Shown here: positions 32,706-42,932 of the stretch, in pieces
How positions within the stretch are numbered: position 1 is the first letter of the stretch
Layout of the letters: each line of letters begins with the position of its first letter
Assembly (NCBI GenBank): GCA_963715455.1
Contig: OY970245.1
Coordinates: 434,001-498,000, forward strand
Direction of reading: 5' to 3'
Length of the DNA: 64,000 bases
DNA from: VRUE01 sp963715455
GTDB taxonomy: Bacteria; Actinomycetota; Thermoleophilia; Solirubrobacterales; 70-9
Made by a program: the position numbers and the translations under genes
The notes under the pieces: model-generated
Told to the model about the DNA's origin: nothing
The model's database searches: none
Seen by the model: the letters and a program-made list of their open reading frames with translations, nothing else

Positions 32706-34243
32706 GATTCGACCACCCTAGGTTGGCTGGCGGCCGCAAGCGAGACGCCAAGCGCCAGCAGCACCCAGGCGATCGGGTCCTCGAAGAAGCCGGCATATGC
32801 CATCGAGTGGACGATGAGGGCGACGAAAGCGGCGAGCACAGCCGCCCTTGCCACAGACAGATGGCGCAGCAGACCCGCCGCCATCGCCCAGAGGGCGGTT
32901 GCCAGTAGAGCTGCGTAGAGGATGAGGCCGATCAGACCGCCCTCGGCCGCGATCGTGATCGGTTCGGTGTGGGAGACGGAGACGGGGGCCTTGTCGGTGT
33001 CGATGTGTTCTCGATAGGCCTTGGGAAAGCTGCCCGAACCGTAGCCGTAGACAGGGCGCTGAGCGAAGAGGTGGAGGCCACCCGAGACGAGGTTGGCCCT
33101 GCCGCCCGTGTCGACGTTGAGCCGGTCCGGGCTGAGCTTGGAGACACCTCCGGCGAGCAGCACCACCAGTACCCCCGCGACCGCGCAGGCACCAACCGCT
33201 GCCAACGTCCACTTGACGCTCCACTTGAGGGCTGCGAGAACAGCAAGCCCGCCGAGCAGCGCCGCGAAGCTCGACTGGGAGAAGGTGAACAGCAGCCCAA
33301 ACCAGACGATCGCGATCAGCGCCGTCAGCAACGCCAGGGTTCGCCGCTCCTTCGCCCAGAGCAGCACGCTCATCGCGACAACAGCAACTAGGGCCAGGTA
33401 CCGCCCGTAGATGTTCGGGTCCCAGAAGATCGAGTTGACCCGGAAGTAGGTGTGGAACTCGTTCGACCTGATCACTTGGTCATTCCAGAAGAGCTCCCGA
33501 CTCAGGTACTCAACCGTGCCGACCAAAACAAATGCGATGACCTCCACAGCAACCACCCACAGCACGAGAGTCAGGAGCTTCCGATCCCAACTGACATACC
33601 GCAGCAACCCGTAGACCAGGCTGAACGGCACGAAGAAGAAACAGACGTCCTGCAGTCCTTTTGAAAAGTCAGCGGAATAGAGCACCTGCACCGCGTACAG
33701 AGCCACCACTGCGGCCAGCACCCGCGGCAGCCAAGTAACGGCCCATCCGGCGGGTGGCGCTGTAGGGGGGACCACCCCCGAGGACGCTTTAGCGACCGCA
33801 GGGGGTGGTGGGTCCCCTGCAGCGACAGGACCCGCCGGTCGAGCGGTCCAGTCCCTGAAAGCAGTTGCTAGCACCCCACCGCCGATGACGAGGTACAGCG
33901 GCACGAGGAGGTTCGCTGTGTCGCCTCCCGACTCGAGCGGTACCCGGAAGGGCAGCGCAGCGACGATCGCGAGCGGGAGAAAAATCGGCCAACGGCTGAA
34001 GAAGTACGCGAGTGCCGCCGAGGCGGCTGCGGCCAGAGCACCCAGGCCGAGCAGCCGTCCTGTGCTGTGCCGCAAGTCGGCGATCTGACGGCTATCCCAC
34101 TGGTCGCCGAGGATGAGGACGGGAAAGAGGACAAGCGCGGCGAGCATCGCGGCGGCGCGCGGCCGACCCGGGGGCAGCAGGATGACGGCGGCAGCGCAGG
34201 CGGCAGCGAGGATCACCCCGAGACCGGCTAGGACGTCGCTCAC
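32681..34243 (-). CDS. O-antigen ligase / Wzy-like membrane protein
   Basis: A 520-residue protein with about 12 hydrophobic helices and one large external loop. The region YGRYLALVAVVAMSV and the later GGLHLFAQRPVYGYGSGSF then HTEPITIAAEGGLIGLILYA match the Wzy_C/O-antigen ligase signature, in which a loop with Arg and His handles the undecaprenyl-linked donor. It would polymerise or ligate the repeat outside the membrane. GTG at 34243 overlaps the preceding stop (GTGA), so it was preferred to the ATG at 34273. Confidence 0.8.
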   Translation of the reverse strand: MSDVLAGLGVILAAACAAAVILLPPGRPRAAAMLAALVLFPVLILGDQWDSRQIADLRHSTGRLLGLGALAAAASAALAYFFSRWPIFLPLAIVAALPFRVPLESGGDTANLLVPLYLVIGGGVLATAFRDWTARPAGPVAAGDPPPPAVAKASSGVVPPTAPPAGWAVTWLPRVLAAVVALYAVQVLYSADFSKGLQDVCFFFVPFSLVYGLLRYVSWDRKLLTLVLWVVAVEVIAFVLVGTVEYLSRELFWNDQVIRSNEFHTYFRVNSIFWDPNIYGRYLALVAVVAMSVLLWAKERRTLALLTALIAIVWFGLLFTFSQSSFAALLGGLAVLAALKWSVKWTLAAVGACAVAGVLVVLLAGGVSKLSPDRLNVDTGGRANLVSGGLHLFAQRPVYGYGSGSFPKAYREHIDTDKAPVSVSHTEPITIAAEGGLIGLILYAALLATALWAMAAGLLRHLSVARAAVLAAFVALIVHSMAYAGFFEDPIAWVLLALGVSLAAASQPRVVESCRDTSAA

Positions 34244-34761
34244 CGGTTGCCCTTCTTTACGGATACAAGGCAAGCCGTGCGTGGGTCACGCGGCCGATGC
34301 AGCCGTATCGCTCCAGGCGGCACGAGAACCCGGTCCTGTCCCAGGAGTTTGACTCGCAGCTTGTAGCGACCCGGGGGAGCGATCGTGGGGACGGCGCCTA
34401 GCCTGCGGGTCCAGCCGTCCCAGTAGTAGGTGTGGAACTTGTAGCGCTTGAGGAATTCATCGCGAGCGAGCGTTCTCACCAACTTGCCGCCGGGCTTGAC
34501 CACTTGCACCGTGGCCTGGTCGGACTGCGTCGTACGGAAGCGAATGCGAACGCGGTCGAAGCGGCAGTCGCCGTTGGGCGTGAAGGCGGGGTGGTAGGTC
34601 TGGTTAGCACCGGTGCGGTGCGGGCCCAGAGGAGCGGCGAAGGTGACGCGGTCGAGGACGAGCGGGTCGCGCTTCAGCCGCTGGGACCAGGCGAAGGCGG
34701 CGAGTGTGGCGAGAACCAGGAGTGCGAAGACCAGGCCGGCCCAGCGGCTAGCCGCCCGCAT
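34240..34761 (-). CDS. Membrane-anchored beta-domain protein, unrecognised
   Basis: A 173-residue protein with an N-terminal transmembrane helix (about 8-25; LVFALLVLATLAAFAW) and an extracytoplasmic beta-rich part. NQTYHPAFTPNGDCRFDRVR followed by IRFRTTQSDQATVQVV resembles FlgD/gliding-type Ig-like C-terminal domains (FTPNGDG motif), here with Cys in place of the usual Gly. The spacing with PPGRYKLRVKLLGQD supports an Ig-like fold. It overlaps LytR_C upstream by 14 bases and the ligase downstream by four, so it belongs to the glycan operon. Role unknown; it might help present or anchor the glycan. Confidence 0.55.
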   Translation of the reverse strand: MRAASRWAGLVFALLVLATLAAFAWSQRLKRDPLVLDRVTFAAPLGPHRTGANQTYHPAFTPNGDCRFDRVRIRFRTTQSDQATVQVVKPGGKLVRTLARDEFLKRYKFHTYYWDGWTRRLGAVPTIAPPGRYKLRVKLLGQDRVLVPPGAIRLHRPRDPRTACLVSVKKGNR

Positions 34762-35515
34762 TGTCCTCGCCGACGATCACCGAGACCGGTGCGCCGCCGG
34801 AGACCGAGGCGATGTCAGAGGTCATCAAGCGCACTTGCGAGATGGCCAGCGCTTTGGCGACACGACGCGCCTCCGGGGCGTTGCCGCGCGCGAACATGAC
34901 GACGCTCTCGCTGAAGCTCGTGCTGCTGTTGGTGACGGCGCCGAGCTGGAAGCCTTTGCCCTCCACCTCGTCGCCAAATTCGGCGGCAAGGCCCGGCACT
35001 GAGGTGCCGTTGAGCACGGTCACCTCGATTTCGCCCGGCTTCATCGCCTTCTTCGACTGAGCCTGCTGGCCGCGCTTGCCGTCGGCACTATCGGAGCCCT
35101 GGGTGACTAGGTAGACGGCGCCTCCGGCGACAACCACGAGGATCGCGAAAACGGCAACCAGGTAGCGCGGCTCAGCGAGCCGCGAGCCGAAGCTGGAGAG
35201 GCCCTCCCGCAGACGTTCTCCAGGCGTGAGTTCGGGCAGGCCGGCCTCGCGGCGCCGGCGGCGCTCCTCCCGCTGCTCGACCGCATCGCGCTCCGCGGTG
35301 CGGGTCTCTTCGAGGGCGCGCAGCTCCTCGGCACGTTTGGCGGCGACCGCCGAGGTCGAGTCCTTACGCTCGGAGTCGCGCTCGGGAGCGGAGCCGGCCC
35401 ATTCGCGCAGGCGGCGGATGTCGCGTGCCTGGGAGAAAGCCAGCATGGCCAGCAGCCCCAGCCCGAGGAAGGCAGCCAGGCCTGCGAAGGCGCCGATTTC
35501 CTTGATCAACTCCAC
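34748..35515 (-). CDS. Membrane protein with LytR C-terminal domain
   Basis: A 255-residue protein with two membrane helices (about 8-30 and 122-142), an intervening charged coiled-coil-like segment (EELRALEETRTAERDAVEQR) and an extracellular LytR_C domain at about 160-250 (IEVTVLNGTSVPGLAAEFGD). LytR_C domains accompany LCP enzymes that attach glycans to peptidoglycan, but no LCP catalytic domain is present here. It probably assists attachment of the polymer made by this locus. It lies 17 bases after the CapD-like gene. Confidence 0.8.
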   Translation of the reverse strand: MELIKEIGAFAGLAAFLGLGLLAMLAFSQARDIRRLREWAGSAPERDSERKDSTSAVAAKRAEELRALEETRTAERDAVEQREERRRRREAGLPELTPGERLREGLSSFGSRLAEPRYLVAVFAILVVVAGGAVYLVTQGSDSADGKRGQQAQSKKAMKPGEIEVTVLNGTSVPGLAAEFGDEVEGKGFQLGAVTNSSTSFSESVVMFARGNAPEARRVAKALAISQVRLMTSDIASVSGGAPVSVIVGEDNAGG

Positions 35516-35532
35516 GGAGTGGCTGCGAGAGG

Positions 35533-37422
35533 CTACTCGTCGTAGACAACCGCCGCCGCGTCGCCACCCGGGGCGGTGATCATCTCGACCACGCGCTGCG
35601 CCAGATTAGCCTCGTCGCCGGCCAGCACCAGGTGCTCGAGCGAGTTGAGGGTCGCCTCCACCCACTCGGGGTCGAGCGGTGTCTCGCGCACGGCCCGCTG
35701 GATGCGCCGGGCCGCGGTCGGCTGGCCGCTCTCGGCAAAGCCGAAGAGCTCCTCGTGCAGCTTCTCCCCCGGCCGTGGTTTGGTGAACTCGATCGCGATG
35801 TCGGTTTCCGGCTCGTAACCAGCGAGGCGAATCATGTTCTGGGCGAGGTCGACGATGCGCACCGGTTCGCCCATGTCGAGGACGAAGACCTCGCCCTTGC
35901 CGGCACCGATGTCGCCGGCGCGGATCACCATCTGCACGGCCTCGGGGATGGTCATGAAGTAGCGGGTCATCTCCGGGTGGGTGACGGTGACCGGGCCGCC
36001 ACGCTCGATCTGGCTGCGGAAAATCGGTACGACGCTGCCCGAGGAGGCGAGCACGTTGCCGAAGCGCACGCTGGCGAAGCGCGTGCCGGGGTGTTTGCGA
36101 CCGGCCGACTCGACGATCCACTCGGCCATCGCCTTCGAGGCTCCCATCACGGTTTTCGGGTTGACCGCCTTGTCGGTGGAGATCAGCACGAAGCGCTCGA
36201 CATCGGAGGCGGCGGCGGACTCGGCAGTAATCCGCGTGGCGATCGCGTTGTTGCGCACGGCCTCCAGGGGATTGGCCTCCATCAAGGGCACGTGCTTGTA
36301 GGCGGCGGCGTGGAAGACGACGCTGGGCTTGAAGCGCTGCATCGTCTCCAGCATGCGGCCCGCCTCCTTGCAGTCGGCGAGCACCGCCTCGACGTTGGTG
36401 CAGTGGCGCTCCTCGACCATCTCGCGGTCGATCTGGAAGAGGTTGTCCTCGGCGTGATCGAGCATCACCAGCAGCCGCGGCTTGACCTGGGCGATCTGGC
36501 GGCAGAGCTCGGAGCCGATCGAGCCGCCAGCGCCGGTGACCAGGACGATGCGGTCGCGCAGGTAGGCACCGACTCGGTCCAGCTCGCGGACGATCGGGTC
36601 GCGGCCGAGCACGTCCTCGACCCGCACCTCGCGCAGCTGCTTGTTGAGCTGCACGCCGCCGCGCAGCAGCTCGAAGACGGTGGGCAGGGTGCGGACGCGG
36701 ATCTCGCGCTCGCGGCAGGCGGCGACGACCTTGGCGCGCAGGGTGCCCGGCGCCGAGGGGATCGCGATGACGACCTCCTCGGGGGCGGTCTCGTCGAGGA
36801 TCTTGGCGATCTGCTTGGTCGAGCCGAGCACCTTGAGGCCGAGCATGCGCATCCCCCGCTTGCGCGGGTCGTCGTCGACGAAGCCGATCGCGGTGGCGCC
36901 GAGGTCGGGGTTGAGCTGCAGCTCGCGGACGACCATCTGGCCGCCGGAGCCGGCGCCGATGACCAGCACCTCGTGCTTGGGCGCGCGCCCACCGCGCGAG
37001 GGGCGTTCGACGATCAGGCGCACGGCCAGGCGGGCGCCGGTGATCAGCATCAGGGTGAGGAGGAAGTCCATCACCGCGACCGAGCGCGGCAGGCTGTTGG
37101 CGAAGGGCTGCAGGACGGTGAAGGCGATGACGACGATCGCGCTGGCGACGGTGACCGCGCGGACGATCTGCAGGAAGTCGCGGCCGCTGACGTAGCGCCA
37201 CCACTTCTGGTAGAGCCCGAAGGCGGCGAAGACGATCAGGTTGGCGATGACGACGAAGCCGACCGACTGGGCGAAGAGCGTCTGGTAGCGGCCCGGCAGC
37301 CCGCCCGGGTCGTCGAGGAAGCGCAGGCGGAACGCCAGATAGAAGGCGAGCGCCACCAGGGCGCCGTCGGCGGCCAACTGGAGGACCCGGTTGCGGTAGA
37401 CGGGGTGGTTCAACCGGCGCAT
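35533..37422 (-). CDS. CapD/FlaA1-like nucleotide-sugar 4,6-dehydratase
   Basis: A 629-residue membrane enzyme. Four N-terminal helices (about 12-125) precede a CoA-binding-like domain (EVLVIGAGSGGQMVVRELQL, about 150) and a C-terminal short-chain dehydratase domain. The NAD loop is VTGAGGSIGSELCRQI, then HAAAYKHVPLME, ISTDKAVNP and VMGASKAMAEW, where Met replaces the usual catalytic Tyr, as in WbpM/FlaA1-type dehydratases. It makes a 4-keto-6-deoxy UDP-sugar. The ATG at 37422 (MRRLNHPVYRNR) was chosen because the frame continuing to 38619 only mirrors the opposite-strand genes. Confidence 0.9.
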   Translation of the reverse strand: MRRLNHPVYRNRVLQLAADGALVALAFYLAFRLRFLDDPGGLPGRYQTLFAQSVGFVVIANLIVFAAFGLYQKWWRYVSGRDFLQIVRAVTVASAIVVIAFTVLQPFANSLPRSVAVMDFLLTLMLITGARLAVRLIVERPSRGGRAPKHEVLVIGAGSGGQMVVRELQLNPDLGATAIGFVDDDPRKRGMRMLGLKVLGSTKQIAKILDETAPEEVVIAIPSAPGTLRAKVVAACREREIRVRTLPTVFELLRGGVQLNKQLREVRVEDVLGRDPIVRELDRVGAYLRDRIVLVTGAGGSIGSELCRQIAQVKPRLLVMLDHAEDNLFQIDREMVEERHCTNVEAVLADCKEAGRMLETMQRFKPSVVFHAAAYKHVPLMEANPLEAVRNNAIATRITAESAAASDVERFVLISTDKAVNPKTVMGASKAMAEWIVESAGRKHPGTRFASVRFGNVLASSGSVVPIFRSQIERGGPVTVTHPEMTRYFMTIPEAVQMVIRAGDIGAGKGEVFVLDMGEPVRIVDLAQNMIRLAGYEPETDIAIEFTKPRPGEKLHEELFGFAESGQPTAARRIQRAVRETPLDPEWVEATLNSLEHLVLAGDEANLAQRVVEMITAPGGDAAAVVYDE

Positions 37423-37479
37423 GGAACGGCGCCAGTTTAGTTGCTGTGTGGCCGCGTCCCTACAATCCCCGCTTCGCGC

Positions 37480-38178
37480 ATGCTCCTCTTCGCCAGCGTC
37501 ACAGACTTCTTCCTCGACCCGATCGTCAACGCGGGGACCGACTTCATCAGCTCCACGGGGCTGCCGGCGGTCTTCATCCTGATGGCGCTCGAGTCCGCCT
37601 GCTTGCCGGTGCCGAGCGAGGCGATCATGCTCTTCGCCGGCTCCAGCGTCGCCGCCGGTGAGCTGACCATGTTCGGCATCGTCGCCGCGGGCGTGCTCGG
37701 CAACCTGGTCGGCTCCTGGGCCGCCTACGCGGTCGGCTACTACGCGCGGCTCGATCTGCTGGAGAAGAACCGCCTGATCCACCTGCCGCCCAAGTACCTG
37801 AAATGGGCCGACGACTGGTTCGAGCGCTACGGCGACGCGACCGTCTTCTTCACCCGCATGCTGCCGATCATCCGCACCTTCATCTCGCTGCCGGCCGGGG
37901 TGGCGCGGATGCCGTTCTGGCGCTTCACCGTGCTCACCCTGCTCGGCTGCATCCCCTGGGTGCTGATGCTCGGCCTGATCGGCAAGAGCGTCGGCGACAA
38001 CTGGGAGGAGTGGCGCGACCACCTGCACTACCTCGATTACGCGGTGGTCGCGGGGGCAATCGTCCTCGTCGTCTACCTCTTGATCAAGCGGCGGCGTGGC
38101 GGAGATGGGGCCAAGGGGGTCGAAGCCGAGGGCGAGGCGCAGCCCACTCCCGAGCCGACCGGCACGGGCGGGGCTTGA
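37480..38178 (+). CDS. DedA-family membrane protein (probable undecaprenyl-phosphate translocase)
   Basis: A 232-residue DedA/SNARE-associated protein with about five helices. Family signatures include ALESACLPVPSEAIMLFAG (about 38-56), the GNLVGSWAAYAVGYYAR segment, and FFTRMLPIIRTFISLPAGVARM (about 115-137) with the two conserved Arg residues. Some DedA proteins return undecaprenyl phosphate to the inner leaflet. The next gene, uppP, makes that lipid and overlaps this stop, so this role is favoured. The ATG at 37480 lies 13 bases after TACAAT (37461-37466), a likely -10 box. Confidence 0.88.
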   Translation: MLLFASVTDFFLDPIVNAGTDFISSTGLPAVFILMALESACLPVPSEAIMLFAGSSVAAGELTMFGIVAAGVLGNLVGSWAAYAVGYYARLDLLEKNRLIHLPPKYLKWADDWFERYGDATVFFTRMLPIIRTFISLPAGVARMPFWRFTVLTLLGCIPWVLMLGLIGKSVGDNWEEWRDHLHYLDYAVVAGAIVLVVYLLIKRRRGGDGAKGVEAEGEAQPTPEPTGTGGA

Positions 38179-38990
38179 GGCCAGCCGCCGAGGGCGGGAT
38201 CCCCGCCCACCGCGCGATCGCGCTCGGCATCGTCCAGGGCCCGGCCGAGCTGCTGCCGGTCTCCAGCTCGGCCCACATCGTCCTCCTCCCCTGGCTCGCC
38301 GGCTGGGACTGGGAGTCGATCGATCCCGAGCTGCGCAAGAGCTTTGAGGTTGCCCTCCACGCCGGCGCCGCGGCGGCGCTGCTGATCGGGCAGCGCGAGC
38401 TGATCGCCGAAGAGCTGCGCGCCTTCGACTTGCGCGGCGCCACGGTGCTCGCCCTCTCCTTCCTGCCGGCGGCGATCGTCGGCTACAAGCTGGAGCGGCC
38501 GATTGAGCGTCACCTCGGCGGCCCGAAGGCGACCGCGATCGGGCTGCTGGCCGGCGCCGCGGCGATGCTCGCCGCCGACACGCGGCCACAACGACGGGGA
38601 CGAGGTGAGGCCGGGGCAACCGACGGCCTGGTCCTCGGTGCCGCCCAAGCGGCGGCGCTCGCCCCCGGCGTCTCGCGCAACGGCATCACCCTGGCGGCGG
38701 CGCGCTGGCGCCATTTCTCACGCGACCAGGCGAACCTGCTCTCGCGCACGATCGCCCTGCCGATCATCGTCGGCGCTACGGCCCTGAAGGGCGTGCGCCT
38801 TGCCCGGCGCGGCACCTCGCCCGGCCTGCGCCGCTCGATGGCACTTGGGGTAGCCGCCTCCTTCGGCTCGACCCTCGCCTCGCAGCGCCTCATCGAGCTG
38901 GTCGAGCGCGATCGCGCGCTGTGGCCGTACGCCGCCTACAGGGCCGGACTCGCGACGATTGTGCTGGAGAGGCTGCGTCAGGGCACATAA
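38175..38990 (+). CDS. uppP: Undecaprenyl-diphosphatase
   Basis: A 271-residue integral membrane phosphatase of the BacA/UppP family that converts undecaprenyl diphosphate to the monophosphate carrier. The two diagnostic motifs are GIVQGPAELLPVSSSAH (about 18-34) and APGVSRNGITLAAARW (about 162-177). The common family form is PGxSRSG; here Asn replaces the second Ser. TTG at 38175 overlaps the DedA stop (TTGA), so the two are translationally coupled. Family proteins with this Asn are not unusual to my knowledge, but activity should be treated as likely, not certain. Confidence 0.88.
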   Translation: MRPAAEGGIPAHRAIALGIVQGPAELLPVSSSAHIVLLPWLAGWDWESIDPELRKSFEVALHAGAAAALLIGQRELIAEELRAFDLRGATVLALSFLPAAIVGYKLERPIERHLGGPKATAIGLLAGAAAMLAADTRPQRRGRGEAGATDGLVLGAAQAAALAPGVSRNGITLAAARWRHFSRDQANLLSRTIALPIIVGATALKGVRLARRGTSPGLRRSMALGVAASFGSTLASQRLIELVERDRALWPYAAYRAGLATIVLERLRQGT

Positions 38991-39006
38991 TCCAAGTCCC
39001 TGCTTA

Positions 39007-39056
39007 AATTTGGATAGAATTCCAAATTCTTGGATGAACTTGGATGAACTTGGATG
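39007..39056 (+). promoter_or_regulatory. Inverted and direct repeats upstream of Fic gene (operator-like)
   Basis: AATTTGGA (39007-39014) and TCCAAATT (39021-39028) form an inverted repeat. CTTGGATGAA follows twice and a third CTTGGATG overlaps the start codon of the Fic gene. TTGGAT thus occurs four times in 50 bases. This is probably a binding site for an autoregulator, possibly the Fic protein's own C-terminal winged helix. Confidence 0.6.
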
Positions 39057-40402
39057 TGCCCCATGTATGTAGCTACCCCTCCCCAGACGGATCTGCAGCT
39101 ATTCGACACGACGTCTTACGACCGCCTGCTCGAGATCCTCAGCGCGCCCCCCGATCCACGCAGCAGAGACCGCTACCTCCATTGGGACAAGCTGCGCCAT
39201 CTCGATCCCCCTGCCGGGATGGGCAGCGAGGACTGGTGGCGAAAGGTCAAGTTCGAACGCAGATCTGGGTTAAGGCCCCTGCCCTTGACCGATCCCGATG
39301 GAACGCAGTTCAAGTACGGGCTTCCGGACCAGGTGCTGCGCGGACTGCGCCATGTGGATCAGCGCTGCAGCGGTGAGGTTGCGATGGAAGAGGTGGTCAC
39401 CTCCGATCGCCTGGCTGGTCAGCGCTTCCTCGTCAACTCGCTGATGGAGGAGGCGATCCGCTCAAGCCAGCTCGAGGGGGCAACGACCTCGCGTCGGGTC
39501 GCCAAGGAGCTGCTGCGCAGCGGGCGTGAGCCCAAGGACCGCAGCGAGCGGATGATCGTCAACAACTTCCGCGCGATGCAGTTCATGCGCGGCGAGATGG
39601 GAACGACGCTGACTCCCGAGCTCGTCCTGGACCTTCACCGGATCGTCACCGAGGGAACGCTCGACGACCCGAGTGCGGCCGGCCGCCTGCAGCTACCGAG
39701 CGAGGAGCGGGTTGCGGTCTTCGGCCGGGATGACGGTAGGCCGATTCACCGACCGCCGCCCGCCGAGCAGCTTCCACATCGCATGCAGCTGCTCTGTGAC
39801 TTCGCCAACGAGGGAGAAGACGGCGTGCGCTTCGTCCACCCGGTCATCCGGGCCATCCTCCTTCACTTCTGGCTCGCCTACGACCACCCGTTCGTGGACG
39901 GCAACGGCAGGACGGCGAGAGTTCTCTTCTACTGGTCCATGTGCGTGAACGACTACTGGCTGGTCGAGTACCTGCCGATCTCGAAAATCCTGCGAGAAGC
40001 GCCGGCCAGGTACGCCCGCTCCTTCCTGGAGACGGAGACCGACGAGGGAGACGCCACCTACTTCCTGATCTACCAGCTGCAGGTGATCGAGCGCGCGATC
40101 GAGAACCTCTATCGCTATCTGAAACGGCGAACCGCTGCGGTGAAAGAGGTCGAGGAGCTGATCAAAGGTGCCGATGAGCTCAATAGCCGGCAGGTGGCTC
40201 TGCTCTCCGACGCGCTCGGGAATCCCGGCCGCAGCTACTCGCTCGGCCAGCACGCCAAGGTTCACGGGGTCACCCACGAGACCTCCAGATCGGATCTCTC
40301 TCGCCTGGTTGAGCACGATCTGCTTGCCCGCCGCCGCGCCGGTCGCGAGTATGTCTTCGAACCGGTCTCCGATCTGGCCGAGCGACTGAAAGAATTGGGC
40401 GA

Positions 40403-40406
<4 letters not shown>
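39054..40406 (+). CDS. Fic-family protein (AMPylase), translationally coupled to purM
   Basis: A 450-residue Fic protein. It has the inhibitory-helix motif SSQLEGA (about 137-143; class II), and the catalytic loop HPFVDGNGRTAR from about residue 278, all key residues present. A Fic N-terminal domain precedes, and a C-terminal winged-helix part (YSLGQHAKVHGVTHETSRSD, about 385-440) follows, as in many two-domain Fic proteins. It is not closely similar to the Fic gene at 2956. The upstream repeats overlap its start. Its stop overlaps the GTG of purM (GTGA), an odd pairing of a stress-type AMPylase with a purine enzyme. Start ATG at 39054; ATG at 39063 also possible. Confidence 0.85.
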
Positions 40407-41413
<1,007 letters not shown>

Positions 41414-42928
41414 ATGGACACTCGCCCAAGCAGCTCGATGATCGGGACCGTGCTCTCCGGTCGCTACCGGCTGGAGGCGAAGCTGGGCAGCGGCGGCATG
41501 TCGACCGTCTACCTGGCCCGCGACCAGACGCTCGACCGGCAGGTCGCGGTGAAGGTCATGCACCGCGAGATGTCCGAGCAGGCCGATCAGCTGGAGCGCT
41601 TCCGCCAGGAGGCGCGGGCGGTCGCCAAGCTCTCCCACCCCAACGTCGTCGCCGTGATCGACGCCGGCGAGGACGGCGGTCACCCCTACATAGTCTTCGA
41701 ATACGTCGAGGGTGAGACGCTCAAGCAGCGCATCAACCGCGACGGGGCGCTCGACCCCCAGGAGGCGATCGCTTACGCGATCGAGATCGGCCGCGGCCTC
41801 TCAGTGGCCCACGCGCGGCGCCTGGTGCACCGCGACATCAAGCCGCAGAACGTGCTGATCGACGCCGAGGGACGGGCCAAGCTGACCGACTTCGGCATCT
41901 CCCGCCAGCTCGAGCAGGACGGCATGACCGCCACCGGGCGGGTGCTGGGCACGACTGACTACGTCGCCCCCGAGCAGGCGATGGGCCACGCCGTCGACCA
42001 ACGCTCCGACATCTACTCGCTGGGCGTTGTGCTCTACGAGATGCTCGTCGGTCAGGTTCCCTTCAAAGCCGACAGCCAGGTCGGCGTGGCGATGAAGCAC
42101 GTCAACGAGGAGCTGCCCGACGTGCAGCGCCGCCGGCCGGAGATCTCGGCCGCCGTGGCGCTGGTGGTCGAGCGCTCCGCCGCCAAGGACCCCAGCGAGC
42201 GCTACCAGCAGGTCGGCGAGATGATCGACGACCTCTCGACGGCGCTCGAGGTGGAGGCGGCGCGGGCGGGCTCGACCACAGGTGAGGCGACCAGCGTGCT
42301 GGACGCCGTGCCACCGCCAAAGCGCGAGCTCTCCAGTGGGCGCCGCTGGAGCTGGGCGGCCGTGGCCGGGCTGCTCGTGGTCGTGGGGATGGTGCTGCTC
42401 TTCGTGTTCGTCATCTCCAATGGAAATATCGGCGGTGGCGGCGCGGCAAAGGGCAAGGGCTCGCCGGTGGCGATCGCCTCGGCAACCGACTACGACCCGC
42501 AGGGCGACGAGGAAGAGGTGGGCAGCAAGGTCGAACTGGCGGTCGACGGCGACCCGAGCGAGACCGGCTGGGAAACCGAGCACTACGACTCCGACGTCTT
42601 CGAAGGCACGAAGACCGGCCCCAACGCCGGCGTCGGCATCTACGTGACGACGAGCGCCGACGCCAAGCCGACGACGATGGTCGTGCGCAGCCCCACGCCC
42701 GGCTGGGATGCCCAGGTCTACGCCGCCGCCTCCGGCCCCCCGGGCACACTCGAGGAATGGGGTGAACCGGTCGGCATCGCCGTCGAAGCCTCCTCGACCG
42801 AGGAGATCGAGCTCACCGTCCCAGAGCCGTCGCGCTACTTCCTCCTCTGGTTCACCAGGGCCTCCGAAGCCCGCGACCAACCCGGCCGCTACCAGGTCGA
42901 GATCAGCGACATCGAGCTACGGCGCTAG
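41414..42928 (+). CDS. Ser/Thr protein kinase with extracellular C-terminal domain
   Basis: A 504-residue membrane kinase of the PknB type. The kinase domain (about 15-280) has the glycine loop GSGGMSTVYLAR, catalytic Lys in VAVKVMH, HRDIKPQNVL, DFGIS and APEQ, all intact. One membrane helix at about 315-337 (AAVAGLLVVVGMVLLFVFVI) leads to a beta-rich extracellular part with no PASTA repeats (about 350-504; coagulation-factor/F5_F8-like or discoidin-like strand pattern is possible). The start ATG is directly after the purM stop. The ligand sensed outside is unknown. Confidence 0.88.
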   Translation: MDTRPSSSMIGTVLSGRYRLEAKLGSGGMSTVYLARDQTLDRQVAVKVMHREMSEQADQLERFRQEARAVAKLSHPNVVAVIDAGEDGGHPYIVFEYVEGETLKQRINRDGALDPQEAIAYAIEIGRGLSVAHARRLVHRDIKPQNVLIDAEGRAKLTDFGISRQLEQDGMTATGRVLGTTDYVAPEQAMGHAVDQRSDIYSLGVVLYEMLVGQVPFKADSQVGVAMKHVNEELPDVQRRRPEISAAVALVVERSAAKDPSERYQQVGEMIDDLSTALEVEAARAGSTTGEATSVLDAVPPPKRELSSGRRWSWAAVAGLLVVVGMVLLFVFVISNGNIGGGGAAKGKGSPVAIASATDYDPQGDEEEVGSKVELAVDGDPSETGWETEHYDSDVFEGTKTGPNAGVGIYVTTSADAKPTTMVVRSPTPGWDAQVYAAASGPPGTLEEWGEPVGIAVEASSTEEIELTVPEPSRYFLLWFTRASEARDQPGRYQVEISDIELRR

Positions 42929-42932
42929 GTCG

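Noticed and set aside
35632..37440. A 602-codon plus-strand frame opposite the CapD-like gene
   Set aside because: Low-complexity shadow of a well-supported gene.
37423..38619. N-terminal extension of the CapD-like gene by about 400 residues
   Set aside because: It is the antisense of dedA and uppP, rich in Arg, Ala and Asp as GC-rich shadows are, and the membrane protein starts naturally at 37422.
39007..39056. Iteron-type replication origin
   Set aside because: Too few repeats, no rep gene, and the repeats sit on a Fic gene start; an operator is simpler.
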